Positions 4,001-5,739 of a stretch of DNA of 5,739 nucleotides are shown piece by piece. A program made the translations under genes and the position numbers. This DNA comes from Thiomonas sp. (GTDB lineage: Bacteria > Pseudomonadota > Gammaproteobacteria > Burkholderiales > Burkholderiaceae_C), in assembly GCA_028706735.1 (NCBI GenBank), contig JAQTVS010000199.1, positions 1 to 5,739 of the forward strand, written 5' to 3'. The notes below the pieces were generated by a model. The model made no database searches. It worked only from the letters and a program-made list of their open reading frames with translations, and was not told the DNA's origin. The stretch's first letter is position 1. The number at the start of each line of letters is the position of its first letter.

Positions 4001-5739
4001 CAAGCTTTTTCTTTTGGTCATTCTCGCGCTCGGCCTGCTGGTGTACTGGCCGGGATTGTCGGGCGGGTATGTGTTCGATGACTTTGGCAATCTGGTGGAC
4101 AACGCAGCGTTTGCGCAGAGCGCGTTGCAGACGCACTTCTGGCATGCGATCTGGAGCGCGCACGCCGGGCCGCTGGATCGGCCGCTGTCGATGTTCACCT
4201 TTGCCGCGCAGATGGTGTTCACCGGCATGAACCCCTGGCCGCTGAAGCTGGCGAATGTGCTGCTGCATCTGCTCAATGGCTGGCTGGTGTGGCTGCTGTC
4301 GGTGCGGGTGCTGGGCTGGCTGGAGGGGCGGGCGCCGCGCCCTTGGCTGGTGGGCGCGCCCACGCTGGCGCTGCTGGCCACTGCCGCCTGGGTGCTGGCG
4401 CCGATTCAGCTCACTGCGGTGTTGTATGTGATTCAGCGCGAGGAGGCTCTGGCCTCGGCCTTTATGTTGCTGGGGCTGCTGGCGTACTGGCACGGACGCA
4501 TGCGGCTGATCGCGGGCAGGCGGGGGGCGCTGGCGTGGATCTGGGGCAGCCTGGCGGCGGGTACGACGCTGGCTGCGTTGGCGAAGGAAACCGGGGTGAT
4601 GCTGCCGGCCTACGCCTTCGTGCTGGAGTGGTTGGTGCTGCGCGGGGCGCTTGCTGCGCAAAGCCTCCCCTCCCCGGCCCTCCCCACGCGTGGAGCGGGA
4701 GCAAACACAGTGCCGCCCGGCCTCAACCCACTGATTCCGGTGTTCGTGGTGCTGCTGCTGATTCCAGGCGTTCTCGGGCTGGCGTGGCTGTTGCCCGGCG
4801 CGCTGAACGGCTCGGCCTACGCCGCCCGTCCGTTCACCCTGAGCGAGCGGCTGTTCACCGAGGGCCGCGTGCTGGTGGACTATCTGCGCTGGATCGTGCT
4901 GCCGTCGCCCGATGCGCTTTCGCTCTATCACGACGATATTGCCCTCTCCACCGGCTGGCTGTCCCCCTGGACGACGGCGGCGAGCTGGGCGTTTCTGGCG
5001 GCGCTGCTGGGCGCGGCGCTGTGGCTGCGCAGGCGGCTGCCGCTGTTTGCGTTCGGCGTGTTGTGGTGGTTCACCGGTCAGTCGCTGCTGTCCACCTTTG
5101 TGCCGCTGGAGCTGGTGTACGAGCACCGCAACTATCTGCCGGACTGTGGCATTTTTCTGGCGCTGTTTGCCCTGCTGTTTACCTGGAGCCCAAGCACCGC
5201 ACACCCCCCTCCCCAGCCCTCCCCACAAGTGGAGAGGGAGCAAACACTCCTCCTCCACAGCGTGGGGGAGGCCGGGAGGGGCATTCCTAATGCCGCGCAG
5301 CGCCGTTCTCACCTCCCCCACGCCGTGGGGGAGGCCGGGAGGGGGAGCCCGCCGGACGCCGAGCGCCGCAGCACGCTGCGCCTGCTCACCGTGGGCGGTG
5401 TGTCGGCGTTGATCGCGCTTTACGGCATGTTTACCGCGATTCGCGCGCAAACCTGGGGCAACCCGTACCGGCTGGCGTACTTCGAGGCCACCACGCACCC
5501 GCAGTCTCCCCGCGCCAGCTACGACCTGGGCCGCATGATGCTCATCACGGCGCAGGGCGTGGGCAGCCCGCAGTTCCAGATGGGCATGCGGCAGATGGAA
5601 CAGGGCGCCCTGCTGCCTGGCGCCGATTTGCAGCCTCTGCAGGCGCTGGTGTTCATGTCGGCGAAGAACGACCTGCCGATTCAGCCGCGCTGGTGGGCCG
5701 AGATGCACCGCACCATCGCCACCTCGCCGATGAGCGCGG
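3981..5739 (+). CDS. Multi-spanning membrane protein, TMTC-like/GT-C type with TPR-like C-terminus (3' end outside window)
   Basis: The frame is open from ATG 3981 to the window edge: 586 residues, no stop. Membrane helices are evident at about 9-26, 87-107, 126-148, 157-170, 185-200, 205-220, 252-272, 325-345, 351-370 and 391-402, with another at about 467-487. The first outer loop has GYVFDDFGNLVDN (D33, D34), then RPLSMFTF (67-74); QREEALASAFMLLGLLAYWH, AKETGVMLP (201-209) and YEHRNYLPDCG (380-390) follow. This order is shared with bacterial relatives of eukaryotic TMTC proteins, GT-C-fold proteins that use lipid-linked sugars. The acidic pair in the first loop is typical of GT-C catalysis. 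The tail (from about 500, SPRASYDLGRMML) resembles the TPR repeats seen in this group. Sugar transfer is inferred and the substrate is unknown. There is no ribosome site: translation probably depends on the ATGA overlap with the transposase gene. Residues 228-243 and 408-456 are repeat-derived insertions in loops. Confidence 0.78.
   Translation, partial: MKLDLTPKLFLLVILALGLLVYWPGLSGGYVFDDFGNLVDNAAFAQSALQTHFWHAIWSAHAGPLDRPLSMFTFAAQMVFTGMNPWPLKLANVLLHLLNGWLVWLLSVRVLGWLEGRAPRPWLVGAPTLALLATAAWVLAPIQLTAVLYVIQREEALASAFMLLGLLAYWHGRMRLIAGRRGALAWIWGSLAAGTTLAALAKETGVMLPAYAFVLEWLVLRGALAAQSLPSPALPTRGAGANTVPPGLNPLIPVFVVLLLIPGVLGLAWLLPGALNGSAYAARPFTLSERLFTEGRVLVDYLRWIVLPSPDALSLYHDDIALSTGWLSPWTTAASWAFLAALLGAALWLRRRLPLFAFGVLWWFTGQSLLSTFVPLELVYEHRNYLPDCGIFLALFALLFTWSPSTAHPPPQPSPQVEREQTLLLHSVGEAGRGIPNAAQRRSHLPHAVGEAGRGSPPDAERRSTLRLLTVGGVSALIALYGMFTAIRAQTWGNPYRLAYFEATTHPQSPRASYDLGRMMLITAQGVGSPQFQMGMRQMEQGALLPGADLQPLQALVFMSAKNDLPIQPRWWAEMHRTIATSPMSA
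4664..4708 (+). repeat. GC-rich palindromic repeat, copy 2 (in frame within the membrane-protein gene)
   Basis: CCTCCCCTCCCCGGCCCTCC begins a block that continues to GGAGCAAACAC at the right end. It has the same design as the copies at 571-621 and 5204-5247 but with ACGCGT at the hairpin tip instead of ACAAGT. It is translated as SLPSPALPTRGAGANT (residues 228-243), between two membrane helices, without breaking the frame. Confidence 0.72.
5204..5247 (+). repeat. GC-rich palindromic repeat, copy 3 (in frame within the membrane-protein gene)
   Basis: Bases 5217-5247 are identical over 31 bases to the reverse complement of 578-608. The stem is CCCTCCCCAC/GTGGAGAGGG around AA, with one mismatch. 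It is read as HPPPQPSPQVEREQT (residues 408-422), a different reading frame of the repeat from that used in copy 2. Confidence 0.8.
5252..5281 (+). repeat. Second repeat type, unit A
   Basis: The 21 bases at 5261-5281, beginning CGTGGGGGAGGCCGG, recur exactly at 5324-5344, a distance of 63 bases or 21 codons. This unit's left arm (CCTCCACAG) is degraded, so its hairpin is weaker than that of unit B. It is translated as HSVGEAGRG (residues 426-434). Confidence 0.75.
5312..5345 (+). repeat. Second repeat type, unit B, with perfect 10-bp hairpin
   Basis: CCTCCCCCAC (5312-5321) pairs perfectly with GTGGGGGAGG (5325-5334) around the loop GCC, followed by CCGGGAGGGGG. It is translated as HLPHAVGEAGRG (residues 444-455) in the same frame as unit A. 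Together with copy 3 this makes a cluster of three repeat units within about 145 bases inside the gene. Confidence 0.78.

Noticed and set aside
4289..5290. A 333-codon plus-strand frame inside the membrane-protein gene
   Set aside because: Its composition is Ala/Gly-rich, it has no domain, and it overlaps the real frame throughout.
5204..5345. CRISPR-like repetition
   Set aside because: There are only two 21-base copies, next to a different repeat, within an open coding frame. There are no regular spacers and no cas genes.
3987..5708. A 573-codon open frame on the minus strand
   Set aside because: It is rich in Arg, Gln, His and Pro with no recognisable domain, and lies opposite the membrane-protein frame, which has hydrophobic helices and family motifs. 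It is a shadow of GC-rich coding DNA.

Overview
The window comes from a GC-rich proteobacterium. Codon use and gene types suggest a betaproteobacterium of the Burkholderiales or Thiomonas kind; this is inferred from overall character, not from a marker gene. It looks like a worn accessory region: mobile elements and broken genes around one intact tRNA, then an intact toxin-antitoxin pair, a REP-associated transposase, and a large membrane-protein gene that runs off the right edge.

Left part (1-1128). The window opens inside the C-terminal end of an IS1634-type transposase. Next to it is the last ~66 codons of a YeeA/MmeI-like class I DNA methyltransferase whose body is missing. A GC-rich palindromic repeat follows, then a tRNA-Arg(CCT) gene on the minus strand with an encoded CCA end. 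Beyond the tRNA is the N-terminal third of a tyrosine-recombinase integrase, broken by a 4-bp tandem duplication and an apparent 1-bp loss. This set (tRNA, dead integrase, remnant of a modification gene) resembles a decayed genomic island.

Middle (1127-3075). A complete IS630-family element (1129-2244) lies at the end of the integrase remnant, flanked by TA dinucleotides and imperfect inverted ends. After a short intergenic stretch with a plausible promoter comes a VapBC pair whose genes overlap by ATGA.

Right part (3090-5739). A RAYT (Y1/HUH transposase) gene is enclosed by inverted repeats that match exactly over 21 bp (24 of 25 over the longer stretch). The right repeat contains the ATG of the next gene, a multi-spanning membrane protein of the TMTC-like/GT-C type with a TPR-like C-terminal part. 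The transposase stop and that start overlap as ATGA, so the mobile element appears to supply the start codon, the first residues and possibly the expression signals of its neighbour. The membrane protein also carries two in-frame insertions of GC-rich palindromic repeats in loops between membrane helices. One shares an exact 31-bp core with the repeat beside the tRNA. These two observations are the most unusual in the window: mobile or repetitive DNA that has become coding sequence while the reading frame stayed open.
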